64,000 nucleotides of DNA from an uncultured bacterium (GTDB lineage: Bacteria > Actinomycetota > Actinomycetes > S36-B12 > CAIKAW01). The stretch covers positions 30,277 through 94,276 of the forward strand of contig CAIKAW010000046.1 in the NCBI GenBank assembly GCA_903825575.1. Reading direction: 5' to 3'. Positions 1 to 8,634 of this stretch are shown here, in pieces. Within the stretch, counting starts at the first letter, position 1. Every line of letters begins with the position of its first letter. Below the pieces are notes generated by a model. It ran no database searches. It was not told where the DNA came from and worked only from the letters and a program-made list of their open reading frames with translations. The position numbers and the translations under genes were made by a program.

Positions 1-1029
1 CACCGGCGCAAGTCGTTGCCTTTCCATCCCAACGGCATGACATTCGCCGCCTTCGACAGCGCCGGCAAAGTGTTGCGCGAGCGGACTTACTACTCGGTTG
101 GCGGCGGATTCGTTGTCGACGAAGATGCCGCTGGGGCAGAGCGAATCAAAGTCGACGATCGGGTAGTTGCCTATCCATATCGCACCGGGGATGAACTACT
201 GGCGCACGCCAAAGCCTCCGGCCTGCCCATCAGTTCGATCATGTTGGCCAATGAGGCATCGTGGCGGCCGGAGAGCGAAACCCGGGTCGCACTCCTGAAC
301 ATCTGGTCAGTTATGCAGGCGTGTGTCCAACGCGGCTATACAGCCGAAGGAGTGCTTCCGGGCTCGCTTAAGGTCCGTCGCCGAGCCCCCGCCGTACACC
401 GGGCGTTGTCCAACGACCATGACGCGTTCGACCCACTGCACCAACTCGACTGGGTGAACCTGTTCGCCCTGTCGGTAAATGAAGAGAACGCCGCGGGTGG
501 GCGGGTAGTGACGGCGCCCACCAACGGTGCAGCCGGTGTAGTTCCAGCTGTCTTGCACTATTTCCGTCGGTTTGTTCGCCGTGCCGATGACGAGGGTGTG
601 ATTCGTTTTCTGCTCACCGCCGGTGCGATCGGGGCTATCTATTTGGAAACCGCCTCGATTTCTGGAGCCGAGGTTGGTTGCCAAGGCGAGGTTGGATCGG
701 CTTGCTCGATGGCGGCAGCCGCGCTGTGCGAGGTACTCGGCGGTTCGGCGGCCCAGGTCGAGAACGCCGCTGAAATCGGCATGGAACACAATCTCGGGCT
801 GACCTGCGACCCGGTAGGTGGGTTGGTGCAAATCCCTTGCATCGAGCGCAATGCCATGGGTGCGGTGAAAGCGATAAACGCCGCGCGCATGGCCCTAAGT
901 GGCGACGGCAGTCACTTCGTCAGCCTTGACATGGTCATCAAGACGATGCGCCAGACCGGAATGGATATGAAGGTCATCTACAAGGAGACCTCGCGCGGTG
1001 GGCTGGCAGTAAACGTAATCGAATGCTGA
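1..1029 (+). CDS. sdaA: L-serine ammonia-lyase (serine dehydratase), 5' truncated by window edge
   Basis: Frame is open from base 1 ([15 protein letters not shown]...); motifs [72 protein letters not shown] are typical of Fe-S serine dehydratases. Confidence 0.95.
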   Translation, partial: HRRKSLPFHPNGMTFAAFDSAGKVLRERTYYSVGGGFVVDEDAAGAERIKVDDRVVAYPYRTGDELLAHAKASGLPISSIMLANEASWRPESETRVALLNIWSVMQACVQRGYTAEGVLPGSLKVRRRAPAVHRALSNDHDAFDPLHQLDWVNLFALSVNEENAAGGRVVTAPTNGAAGVVPAVLHYFRRFVRRADDEGVIRFLLTAGAIGAIYLETASISGAEVGCQGEVGSACSMAAAALCEVLGGSAAQVENAAEIGMEHNLGLTCDPVGGLVQIPCIERNAMGAVKAINAARMALSGDGSHFVSLDMVIKTMRQTGMDMKVIYKETSRGGLAVNVIEC

Positions 1030-1043
1030 TCACCTAGTACAGC

Positions 1044-2006
1044 TCAATCGTCGCGGGCGGCCTCGTCCAGCAGTTGCTCAAAATGGGGACCGTCAAATTC
1101 TGAAACTGCCCGGTCGTACTTTTCCATGCCCCACTCCCAGAAATCGAAGTCAAGGGTGCTGGAGCCGTCCTGGATTGACGCCCATAGTGTCCATCCGTAC
1201 TTGGACACCAGCCCGAGGAGTCGGGCCCGTGCAATTCGATTACGCAGGTGTCGGCCGTAGTACGCGGTTACTAGATGTTCAAGTTCGTTCAGGCCCAGGG
1301 TTGATTCGCTCCACACGTTGCCCAACTCGAAGCAAGCGTCGTTGTTTCCGGAGTACTCATAGTCGATCAACCAAATCTTGTTCCCATCGTCAATGAAGTT
1401 TCCTGCCAGCAGATCGTTGTTGCAGGGCACGGTGCCGACGTCTTGCACCTTCAACGCTTCCCTTATACGAGCCACTTGTGGAAGGAATTCGTCGTATCGG
1501 GCGGGGAGCCGAAAGCCACGTTCGCGGACGGTGGCGTAGTAGCGGCTCTGGATTTGGAACATGTCGAAGTCGCCCTGGAACCGTGGTCCCTCGTGCAACT
1601 GTCGGCACGCGCGCGCTACCCGCGTTAGGTTCTGGTGGTCGGCTAGATCCTCGGCCGTGTAGGTGCGTCCCGGTAGGAACCCCACCACGAGCATTGCCTC
1701 GCCCGGCCGGTAGGCCACAACCGGTGCGCCCACCCCGGCGGTCGCCGCGGCGGCGCTGTTGTGGAACTCGGCATCTCGATCGATCGCAAGTAAGGCTCCG
1801 TCGCTGGAGTACAACCGCGCCACGAAACTTCCTGCCGGCGTGCTCACGCGCAGGTTTACGTTCGTGAGCCCACCGCTTAGCCGAACGACCTGACGTGGGA
1901 GTTCAGCCAGTTCCGGGACGCTGGCCAGCCGGTCGGCTACCGCGGCCTGTGGCCAAGGTAGGTCGGATGTGCCAAACCACGTGTCGCTGGCCGATGGGTG
2001 CATCAA
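1044..2006 (-). CDS. Choline/ethanolamine kinase-like (APH-fold) phosphotransferase
   Basis: VPCNNDLLAGNFIDDGNKIWLIDYEYSGNNDACFELGN: Brenner-type HxD-like/N and IDxE motifs of the APH/choline kinase family. Confidence 0.8.
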   Translation of the reverse strand: MMHPSASDTWFGTSDLPWPQAAVADRLASVPELAELPRQVVRLSGGLTNVNLRVSTPAGSFVARLYSSDGALLAIDRDAEFHNSAAAATAGVGAPVVAYRPGEAMLVVGFLPGRTYTAEDLADHQNLTRVARACRQLHEGPRFQGDFDMFQIQSRYYATVRERGFRLPARYDEFLPQVARIREALKVQDVGTVPCNNDLLAGNFIDDGNKIWLIDYEYSGNNDACFELGNVWSESTLGLNELEHLVTAYYGRHLRNRIARARLLGLVSKYGWTLWASIQDGSSTLDFDFWEWGMEKYDRAVSEFDGPHFEQLLDEAARDD

Positions 2007-2177
2007 GATGGCCTTTCAGGATCGGTTCGGCGATGTTAGACGCCAGCCGGGTTGTGGCCTAGACCCTTTTGAATCTTAGGTTCCTTTCGGTCTAGACCCT
2101 TCAGCGGTGGCACGCTAGGGTCCGATCGATCCAACCAGTGCTCGGAGCGTTTCGAGCTGATTTGCGGGGGAGCAGGA

Positions 2178-3557
2178 ATGAGTGGACCAACCCATGCGGC
2201 CGCGCCGCTGACGATTGCCGAACTTACAGCCGACATTGAGTGCGGCCGCATCGACACGGTCATCGTTGCGATTACCGACATGCAGGGCCGAATCGTCGGC
2301 AAGCGCCTTCACGGGCAGTACTTCCTCGACGAGGTGATCGCTCATGGGACCGAGGGCTGCAACTACCTGCTCGCCGTAGACGTCGACATGAATACGGTCG
2401 AGGGCTATGCGATGTCCTCATGGTCCAGTGGTTACGGGGACTTCGTAATGAAGCCTGACTTCTCGACGCTTCGCCGAGTCCCTTGGCAGGAAGGCACCGC
2501 CCTAGTGCTCGCCGATGTGGAATGGCTCGATGGCACCCCCGTGGTGGCATCGCCGCGCCAGATCTTGCGCCGCCAACTTGACCGTCTCGATGCGGCCGGA
2601 ATGAAAGCTTTCGTCGGCACCGAGCTTGAGTTCATCGTCTTCCAGGACACCTACGAGGAAGCTTGGGAGGGCGGGTACCGCAATCTGACTCCCGTCAATC
2701 AGTACAACGTTGACTATTCGATTCTGGGTACTTCACGTGTCGAACCGTTGCTTCGCAGCCTGCGCCTGAACATGTCTGCTGCTGGCTTGTATGTCGAATC
2801 CGCGAAGGGTGAGTGCAACTTCGGCCAGCACGAAATCGCATTCAAGTACACAGATGCGCTCGGGACCTGCGACAACCACGTGGTCTACAAGAACGGTGCC
2901 AAGGAAATCGCGTCGGATATGGGTGTGGCTCTCACATTCATGGCTAAGTACAACGAACGTGAAGGCAATTCCTGTCACATCCATTTGTCTTTCCGTGGCA
3001 CCGACGGATCGATGGTGATGACCTCGGACGCGGATTCGGAGCATGGGCTGTCGGAACTGGGTCGGGCGTTTATCGCCGGCCAGATCGAGCACATGAAGGA
3101 AATCACGTTGCTGTTTGCTCCGAACATCAACTCGTACAAGCGCTACGTCGCCGGATCGTTTGCTCCCACAGCTATCCAGTGGGGCCGAGACAATCGCACA
3201 TGTGCATTTCGACTAGTCGGACGCGGCCCGTCGCTACGTCTGGAGAACCGGGTCCCAGGCGGCGATGTGAATCCCTATCTGGCCGTGGCAGGAATGGTGG
3301 CTGCCGGGCTTGACGGAATCGAGCGCCACTTGGATCCAGGTCCCGACAACGCAGGCAATGCCTACAAAAGCGATGCGGAAAGGGTCCCCGACACGCTGGC
3401 CGGCGCCTTGGCGCTCTGGGAAGGAAGCGACTGGGTGCGCAAGACCTTTGGCGAAGAAGTCCAGGCCCATTACGCGAACATGGCCCGGGTAGAGATCAAC
3501 GCATTCGCTCGTTCGGTCACTGACTGGGAGCGCTACCGCAACTTCGAAAGGTTCTAA
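2178..3557 (+). CDS. Glutamine synthetase family protein (gamma-glutamyl-amine/ethanolamine/polyamine ligase-like, GlnA3/GlnA4/PuuA type)
   Basis: GTELEFIVF, KGECNFGQHEIAF, NSCHIHLSF, NINSYKRYVAGSFAPTAIQWGRDNRTCAFRLVG, LENRVPGGDVNPYLAVAG motifs; flanked by ALDH and GATase rather than core nitrogen genes. Confidence 0.88.
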   Translation: MSGPTHAAAPLTIAELTADIECGRIDTVIVAITDMQGRIVGKRLHGQYFLDEVIAHGTEGCNYLLAVDVDMNTVEGYAMSSWSSGYGDFVMKPDFSTLRRVPWQEGTALVLADVEWLDGTPVVASPRQILRRQLDRLDAAGMKAFVGTELEFIVFQDTYEEAWEGGYRNLTPVNQYNVDYSILGTSRVEPLLRSLRLNMSAAGLYVESAKGECNFGQHEIAFKYTDALGTCDNHVVYKNGAKEIASDMGVALTFMAKYNEREGNSCHIHLSFRGTDGSMVMTSDADSEHGLSELGRAFIAGQIEHMKEITLLFAPNINSYKRYVAGSFAPTAIQWGRDNRTCAFRLVGRGPSLRLENRVPGGDVNPYLAVAGMVAAGLDGIERHLDPGPDNAGNAYKSDAERVPDTLAGALALWEGSDWVRKTFGEEVQAHYANMARVEINAFARSVTDWERYRNFERF

Positions 3558-3560
3558 AGA

Positions 3561-4925
3561 ATGAGCACCGCATTTGATGTCATTAACCCGGCGACCGAGG
3601 AAGTCGTGGCGAGCGTTCCCGGCGCCGACGCAGCCGAGACCGACGCGATCATTGCCAAAGCTGCCAAGGCTTTTGAGTCCTGGCGCCAAGTTGCCCCGGG
3701 TGATCGGGCCCGCCTGCTTCGACGGTTCGCGGCTGTCGTCGACGATCACATCGACGAACTCGCACAGCTTGAGGTGCGAAATTCCGGCCACACAATCGGC
3801 AACGCCCGTTGGGAAGCTGGCAATGTCCGCGACGTGCTGAACTACTACGCAGGCGCCCCCGAACGACTTTTCGGTAAGCAGATTCCGGTCGGTGGTGGCA
3901 TCGACGTAACGTTTAAGGAACCACTGGGCGTTGTCGGAATCATCGTGCCGTGGAACTTCCCGATGCCGATTGCTGGCTGGGGTTTTGGACCCGCACTCGC
4001 TGCTGGGAACACAGTCGTACTAAAGCCCGCTGAGCTAACTCCACTGAGTGCAGTGCGCTTAGGCGAACTCGCACTTGAAGCTGGCATCCCTGAGGGTGTC
4101 TTCAACGTCATAACTGGCAAGGGCTCGATCGTGGGTGCTCGCTTCGTTGAGCATCCGGCCGTCCGCAAGGTCGTCTTCACCGGATCGACCGACGTCGGCA
4201 AAGGCGTTATGCGCGGCTGCGCCGATCAGGTCAAGCGCGTCACTCTCGAACTCGGAGGCAAGAGCGCCAATATCGTGTTCGCCGATTCTGACCTCGAAAA
4301 GGCGGCCGCTAGTGCTCCGTATGGCGTCTTCGACAACGCCGGTCAAGACTGCTGTGCTCGGTCGCGGATCTTGGTTCAGCGCAGCGTTTTCGACAAGTTC
4401 ATGGCCCTTCTCGAGCCAGCAGTCAAGGGAGTTCGCGTCGAGGACCCGAACCTAGCTACAGCCGAGATGGGTCCGCTGATCTCGCGCAAGCAGTTCGATT
4501 CGGTGGCGGCGTATGTGCCGGCAGATGCCAATGTCGCGTTCCGCGGGGAGATCCCTTCCGGACCCGGCTACTGGTTCCCGGCCACCGTCCTCATCGCCAG
4601 CGGCGCCGACGATCGGGCATGGCGCGAGGAAATCTTCGGCCCAGTGGTCAGCGTGTTGCCGTTCGAAGACGAGGCCGATGCAATTCGACTGGCGAACGAC
4701 AGCGAATACGGCCTGTCGGGTTCGATCTGGACGCGCGATGTAGCTCGGGCTTTCCGGGTCGCTCGCGGGGTGGACAGCGGCAACCTGAGCATTAACAGCC
4801 ATTCCTCAGTGCGCTACTGGACGCCCTTCGGTGGCTTCAAGCAAAGCGGTTTGGGCCGCGAGCTTGGCCCAGATGCTCTCGATGCGTTCACCGAAACCAA
4901 GAATGTCTTCCTGACCACAGACTGA
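3561..4925 (+). CDS. Aldehyde dehydrogenase family protein
   Basis: VVPWNFPMPIAGWGFGPALAAGNTVVLKPAE, ELGGKSANIVFADSDLEKA, GQDCCARSRILVQ catalytic Cys. Confidence 0.93.
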   Translation: MSTAFDVINPATEEVVASVPGADAAETDAIIAKAAKAFESWRQVAPGDRARLLRRFAAVVDDHIDELAQLEVRNSGHTIGNARWEAGNVRDVLNYYAGAPERLFGKQIPVGGGIDVTFKEPLGVVGIIVPWNFPMPIAGWGFGPALAAGNTVVLKPAELTPLSAVRLGELALEAGIPEGVFNVITGKGSIVGARFVEHPAVRKVVFTGSTDVGKGVMRGCADQVKRVTLELGGKSANIVFADSDLEKAAASAPYGVFDNAGQDCCARSRILVQRSVFDKFMALLEPAVKGVRVEDPNLATAEMGPLISRKQFDSVAAYVPADANVAFRGEIPSGPGYWFPATVLIASGADDRAWREEIFGPVVSVLPFEDEADAIRLANDSEYGLSGSIWTRDVARAFRVARGVDSGNLSINSHSSVRYWTPFGGFKQSGLGRELGPDALDAFTETKNVFLTTD

Positions 4926-4953
4926 TCAAGCACCACCTGACAAAGGAGTAGCA

Positions 4954-5718
4954 GTGGATCGACTGGAGGGTCGCGTCGCCGTAATCACTGGCGCCGGCAG
5001 TGGAATCGGACAGGCCAGTGCCCGACGTCTCGCGGCCGAGGGCGCCAAGGTTGTCGTCGTCGACATGAACGCCGAGAGCGGAAACGCCGTGGCGACCGAA
5101 GTGGGCGGAATCTTCGTCCAAGCCAACGTCACTGATGCCGACGACGTGGCGCGGATGTATCGCACAGCGTTCGAGACCTTCGGCTCAGTCGATATCGCGT
5201 TCAACAATGCCGGTATTTCCCCGCCCGACGACGATTCCATTCTCCTGACTGGGATTGACGCCTGGCGCCGAGTTCAGGAAGTCAACCTCACCTCGGTTTT
5301 CCTGTGCTGCAAGGAGGTTCTGCCCTACATGCAAGGGCAGGGCAAGGGTTCGATCATCAACACGGCCTCCTTCGTTGCGACGCTTGGTGCGGCCACGTCT
5401 CAAATCTCGTACACGGCATCCAAGGGTGGCGTGCTTGCAATGACACGTGAACTTGGTGTGCAGTTTGCGCGCGAAGGCATCCGCATTAACGCGCTCTCTC
5501 CCGGACCAGTGAACACTCCTTTGTTGATCGAGTTGTTCGCAAAGGACCCGGCACGAGCGGCGCGTCGGTTGGTTCACATCCCGATGGGCCGGTTTGCTGA
5601 TGCCACCGAAATCGCGGCGGCTGTGGCATTCCTCGCCTCGGACGACTCCAGTTTCATGACGGCGTCGAACTTCTTGGTCGACGGCGGAATCAGCGGGGCT
5701 TACACAACCCCTGAGTAG
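4954..5718 (+). CDS. SDR family NAD(P)-dependent oxidoreductase
   Basis: GAGSGIGQASARRLA, FNNAGISPP, ISYTASKGG (YxxxK). Confidence 0.92.
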   Translation: MDRLEGRVAVITGAGSGIGQASARRLAAEGAKVVVVDMNAESGNAVATEVGGIFVQANVTDADDVARMYRTAFETFGSVDIAFNNAGISPPDDDSILLTGIDAWRRVQEVNLTSVFLCCKEVLPYMQGQGKGSIINTASFVATLGAATSQISYTASKGGVLAMTRELGVQFAREGIRINALSPGPVNTPLLIELFAKDPARAARRLVHIPMGRFADATEIAAAVAFLASDDSSFMTASNFLVDGGISGAYTTPE

Positions 5719-5724
5719 GCGCGA

Positions 5725-6438
5725 TCAGTTTCGGCGGCAAGCCGCTACGAACGCGGAGAAGATTCGCAGATCGTTCATCACCTCGGGGTGCCATTGCACC
5801 CCGAGGATGAACGGCTCGCTCGGGTCTTCACAGACTTCAATACTCTCGTCCGAGGCCCAGCCAGTCGCGGTCAAAGTCCCGGCGTCGGCGACTGCCTGGT
5901 GATGCGAAGAGTTCACGACAGTGTCTGTGGTCTCCAAGATCTGCGCGATCAAGGAGCCTTGACTGAAGTGGGCGCGGTGCTCATTGAATGTTCCGGGCAC
6001 ATCGCGATGCAGGGTCCCGACCTGGTCGGGCAGGTGCTGCTCGAGTCGCCCGCCGTGGGCTACAGCCATCACTTGGAGTCCGCGGCAGATGCCCAATACC
6101 GGCAGGTTTAGTTCGCGGGCCCGTTTGTAGAGGGCCAATTCCGAAGCGTCGCGGGAGGTTCGTGGGGTATCTGTGTGCGGTCCAGGGGTGGCCGAATACC
6201 GGGCCGGATCGATATCGGCCCCTCCGACGAGCAGCAATCCATCGACTCGCTCCAAAGCGGATAGATCGTCCGCATTAGGCGGCAGCAAGACCGGCGTGCC
6301 GCCCGCTTCGATGCATTTGTCTAGGTACTCATGAGGCACGAGCGCTGCCGGCTTCTCCCAAGCGCCCCACTTGGCTGGCTCGAGGTAACTCGTAATGGCG
6401 ATTACCGGACGGCTCATGGTCAGATTCTCGCAGGCCAA
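5725..6438 (-). CDS. Class-I glutamine amidotransferase, gamma-glutamyl-gamma-aminobutyrate hydrolase (PuuD)-like
   Basis: LPVLGICRGLQVMAVAHGG nucleophile elbow, NSSHHQAV, GVQWHPE. Confidence 0.88.
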   Translation of the reverse strand: MACENLTMSRPVIAITSYLEPAKWGAWEKPAALVPHEYLDKCIEAGGTPVLLPPNADDLSALERVDGLLLVGGADIDPARYSATPGPHTDTPRTSRDASELALYKRARELNLPVLGICRGLQVMAVAHGGRLEQHLPDQVGTLHRDVPGTFNEHRAHFSQGSLIAQILETTDTVVNSSHHQAVADAGTLTATGWASDESIEVCEDPSEPFILGVQWHPEVMNDLRIFSAFVAACRRN

Positions 6439-6586
6439 TTGGGGGGATTACCTGCAGGTTCTCCGCATTTCGGTACCCGGTCATGAAACTGTTGCGCTGT
6501 GCGCGGTCCGATGTGCCGACGACAGGTACGTGGACCTACCCACGTATGATTCGTCACTGTTGTCGATGCACGGGGAGGGGTCGAAA

Positions 6587-7072
6587 GTGACCTGCGGGCG
6601 TGCGTTGACTCCTTACTCAGCCGAGGCAGCCCTTGCGGTAATCCGCGAGCACGCTGGCCTACGTGGTCCGCTGTTGCCGGTGTTGCATGCACTAGTCAAG
6701 ACATTCGGTTACCTGGACCCGTCCGCCGTCCCACTTGTTGCGGCTGAACTGAATTTGTCCAGGGCCGATGTCCATGGCGTTGTGACCTTCTATCACGACT
6801 TCCGCACGACTCCTGCGGCCACGCACGAGATTCGGATTTGCCGCGCCGAGGCCTGCCAGTCGGTCGGTGGCGAAGCGCTGGTGGCCAGCGCCAGTGCCAA
6901 GCTTGGAGTACCCGTTGGCTCAACGCAGGGTCCGATTGCGTTGACCGAGGTGTTCTGCCTGGGATTGTGTGGGCTGGCTCCGGCCGCACAGATCGACGGC
7001 CAGCCGGTTGGTCGACTTGATCAATCACAGTTGGCCGGGCTCATTGACGGATTGCAGGCAAGCACCGCATGA
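6587..7072 (+). CDS. fdsG: NAD-dependent formate dehydrogenase gamma subunit (NuoE-like, 2Fe-2S)
   Basis: ORF track opens at 6395, overlapping the divergent GATase gene; GTG at 6587 preceded by GGGGAGGGG is a better start. CRAEACQSVGGEAL...CLGLCGLAP 2Fe-2S motif. Confidence 0.85.
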   Translation: MTCGRALTPYSAEAALAVIREHAGLRGPLLPVLHALVKTFGYLDPSAVPLVAAELNLSRADVHGVVTFYHDFRTTPAATHEIRICRAEACQSVGGEALVASASAKLGVPVGSTQGPIALTEVFCLGLCGLAPAAQIDGQPVGRLDQSQLAGLIDGLQASTA

Positions 7073-8634
7073 CCGTTGTATACGTGCCGGGAGATTCCGG
7101 GGCTCGTTCGGTTGGCGCTGACGCGGTCGCCAACGCGCTAGTCGCCAAGGCGGCTGAGCGCGGACTTGATGTCACCGTGATCCGAAATGGGTCCCGCGGA
7201 ATGCTTTGGCTGGAGCCGCTGGTTGAGGTTGTAACCGAGGCAGGCCGCGTTGGCTACGGCAGCGTTGCTGCTGCGGAGATCGACGAACTTCTCGCGGCCG
7301 GCATGCTTGTTGGCGCTGCTTCGCCAAACTGCATCGGCATCGTCGATGAACTCGATTGGCTCACGAAGCAAGAGCGTTTCACTTTCGCGCGAGTGGGTGT
7401 CACCGATCCGCTTTCGCTAGCGGACTACGAAGCTCACGGCGGCCTAGTCGGCCTGCGGCGCGCCATCGAACTCACCCCGACCGAGGTTGTAGCGGCGGTG
7501 TTGGAGTCTGGATTGCGCGGACGTGGTGGTGCGGGCTTCCCGGCCGGCATCAAATGGCGCACCGTGCTCGAGACCGAAAGCCCGACGAAGTTCGTCGTAA
7601 TCAACGCCGATGAGGGCGACAGCGGTACCTACGCCGACCGCATGCTGCTTGAGGGAGATCCGTTCCTTCTAATCGAAGGTTGCGTGATCGCGGGCCTTTC
7701 AGTTCGGGCTGAATTCGGGTTCGTCTACATCCGTTCTGAGTACCCAGATGCGATCGCTACTTTCAACCGCGCGCTGGACGTAGCCCGCGCTGCCGGATGG
7801 CTTGGTGCTGACATCCTCGGGTCAGGTCGCGCATTCGATTTGGAAGTCCGGGTTGGCGCCGGCGCCTACATTTGTGGCGAAGAAACTTCGCTACTCGAGA
7901 GCATCGAAGGCCGTCGTCCGGTCGTTCGTTCCAAGCCCCCGTTGCCTGCGATCGAAGGCCTTTTCGGGCAGCCGACTCTGGTCAACAACGTTCTGACCGT
8001 GGCCGCCGTTCCGTTCGTGCTGGCTAACGGGGCTGCGGCTTACCAAGAGCTCGGTATGGGGCGCTCCCGCGGAACTCAGGTATTCCAACTGGCGGGCAAT
8101 GTTGCTCGACCCGGCATCGTCGAACTGGCCTTCGGCGTCAGCGTCGACGAACTGGTCAACACCTTCGGAGGCGGCACTCGCACCGGACGCCCGGTCCATG
8201 CCGTTCAGGTCGGCGGCCCGCTTGGCGCCTACCTACCGGTAGAGCAACTTTCGTTGCCGATGGACTATGAAGCGCTCCTGGCTGCCGGCGCGATGCTGGG
8301 CCACGGCGGCATTGTCGTCTTCGATGACGGAGCCGACATGTGGGCGCAGGCCCGTTTTGCGATGTCCTTCTGTGCGGCCGAGTCTTGTGGCAAGTGCACA
8401 CCCTGCCGAATCGGTGCTGTTCGCGGAGTCGAAGTAATCGACCGCATTTCCCAAGGCACCGACGTTGCGGCAAACCTTGTTTTGCTTGAGGATCTATGCG
8501 AACTAATGACCGACGGATCGCTCTGCGCGCTCGGAGGGCTTACTCCGCTGCCGGTCCGAAGCGTGTTGCGTCATTTCTCGTCTGCCGTGCCCGCTAGCCC
8601 GACGCCGGTCGGTCCGTCTGGAGGATCCCGATGA
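7069..8634 (+). CDS. fdsB: NAD-dependent formate dehydrogenase beta subunit (NuoF-like)
   Basis: GLRGRGGAGFPAGIKW, NADEGDSGTYADRMLLEGDPFLLIEG, YICGEETSLLESIEGRRP, ESCGKCTPCRIG. Confidence 0.93.
   Translation: MTVVYVPGDSGARSVGADAVANALVAKAAERGLDVTVIRNGSRGMLWLEPLVEVVTEAGRVGYGSVAAAEIDELLAAGMLVGAASPNCIGIVDELDWLTKQERFTFARVGVTDPLSLADYEAHGGLVGLRRAIELTPTEVVAAVLESGLRGRGGAGFPAGIKWRTVLETESPTKFVVINADEGDSGTYADRMLLEGDPFLLIEGCVIAGLSVRAEFGFVYIRSEYPDAIATFNRALDVARAAGWLGADILGSGRAFDLEVRVGAGAYICGEETSLLESIEGRRPVVRSKPPLPAIEGLFGQPTLVNNVLTVAAVPFVLANGAAAYQELGMGRSRGTQVFQLAGNVARPGIVELAFGVSVDELVNTFGGGTRTGRPVHAVQVGGPLGAYLPVEQLSLPMDYEALLAAGAMLGHGGIVVFDDGADMWAQARFAMSFCAAESCGKCTPCRIGAVRGVEVIDRISQGTDVAANLVLLEDLCELMTDGSLCALGGLTPLPVRSVLRHFSSAVPASPTPVGPSGGSR

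Noticed and set aside
307-831. Long antisense ORFs opposite sdaA, fdsA, adnAB and others (e.g. 307-831, 10200-11294, 20481-21299, 40747-41652)
   Set aside because: Typical shadow ORFs of high-GC codon bias; opposite strand carries clear conserved families.
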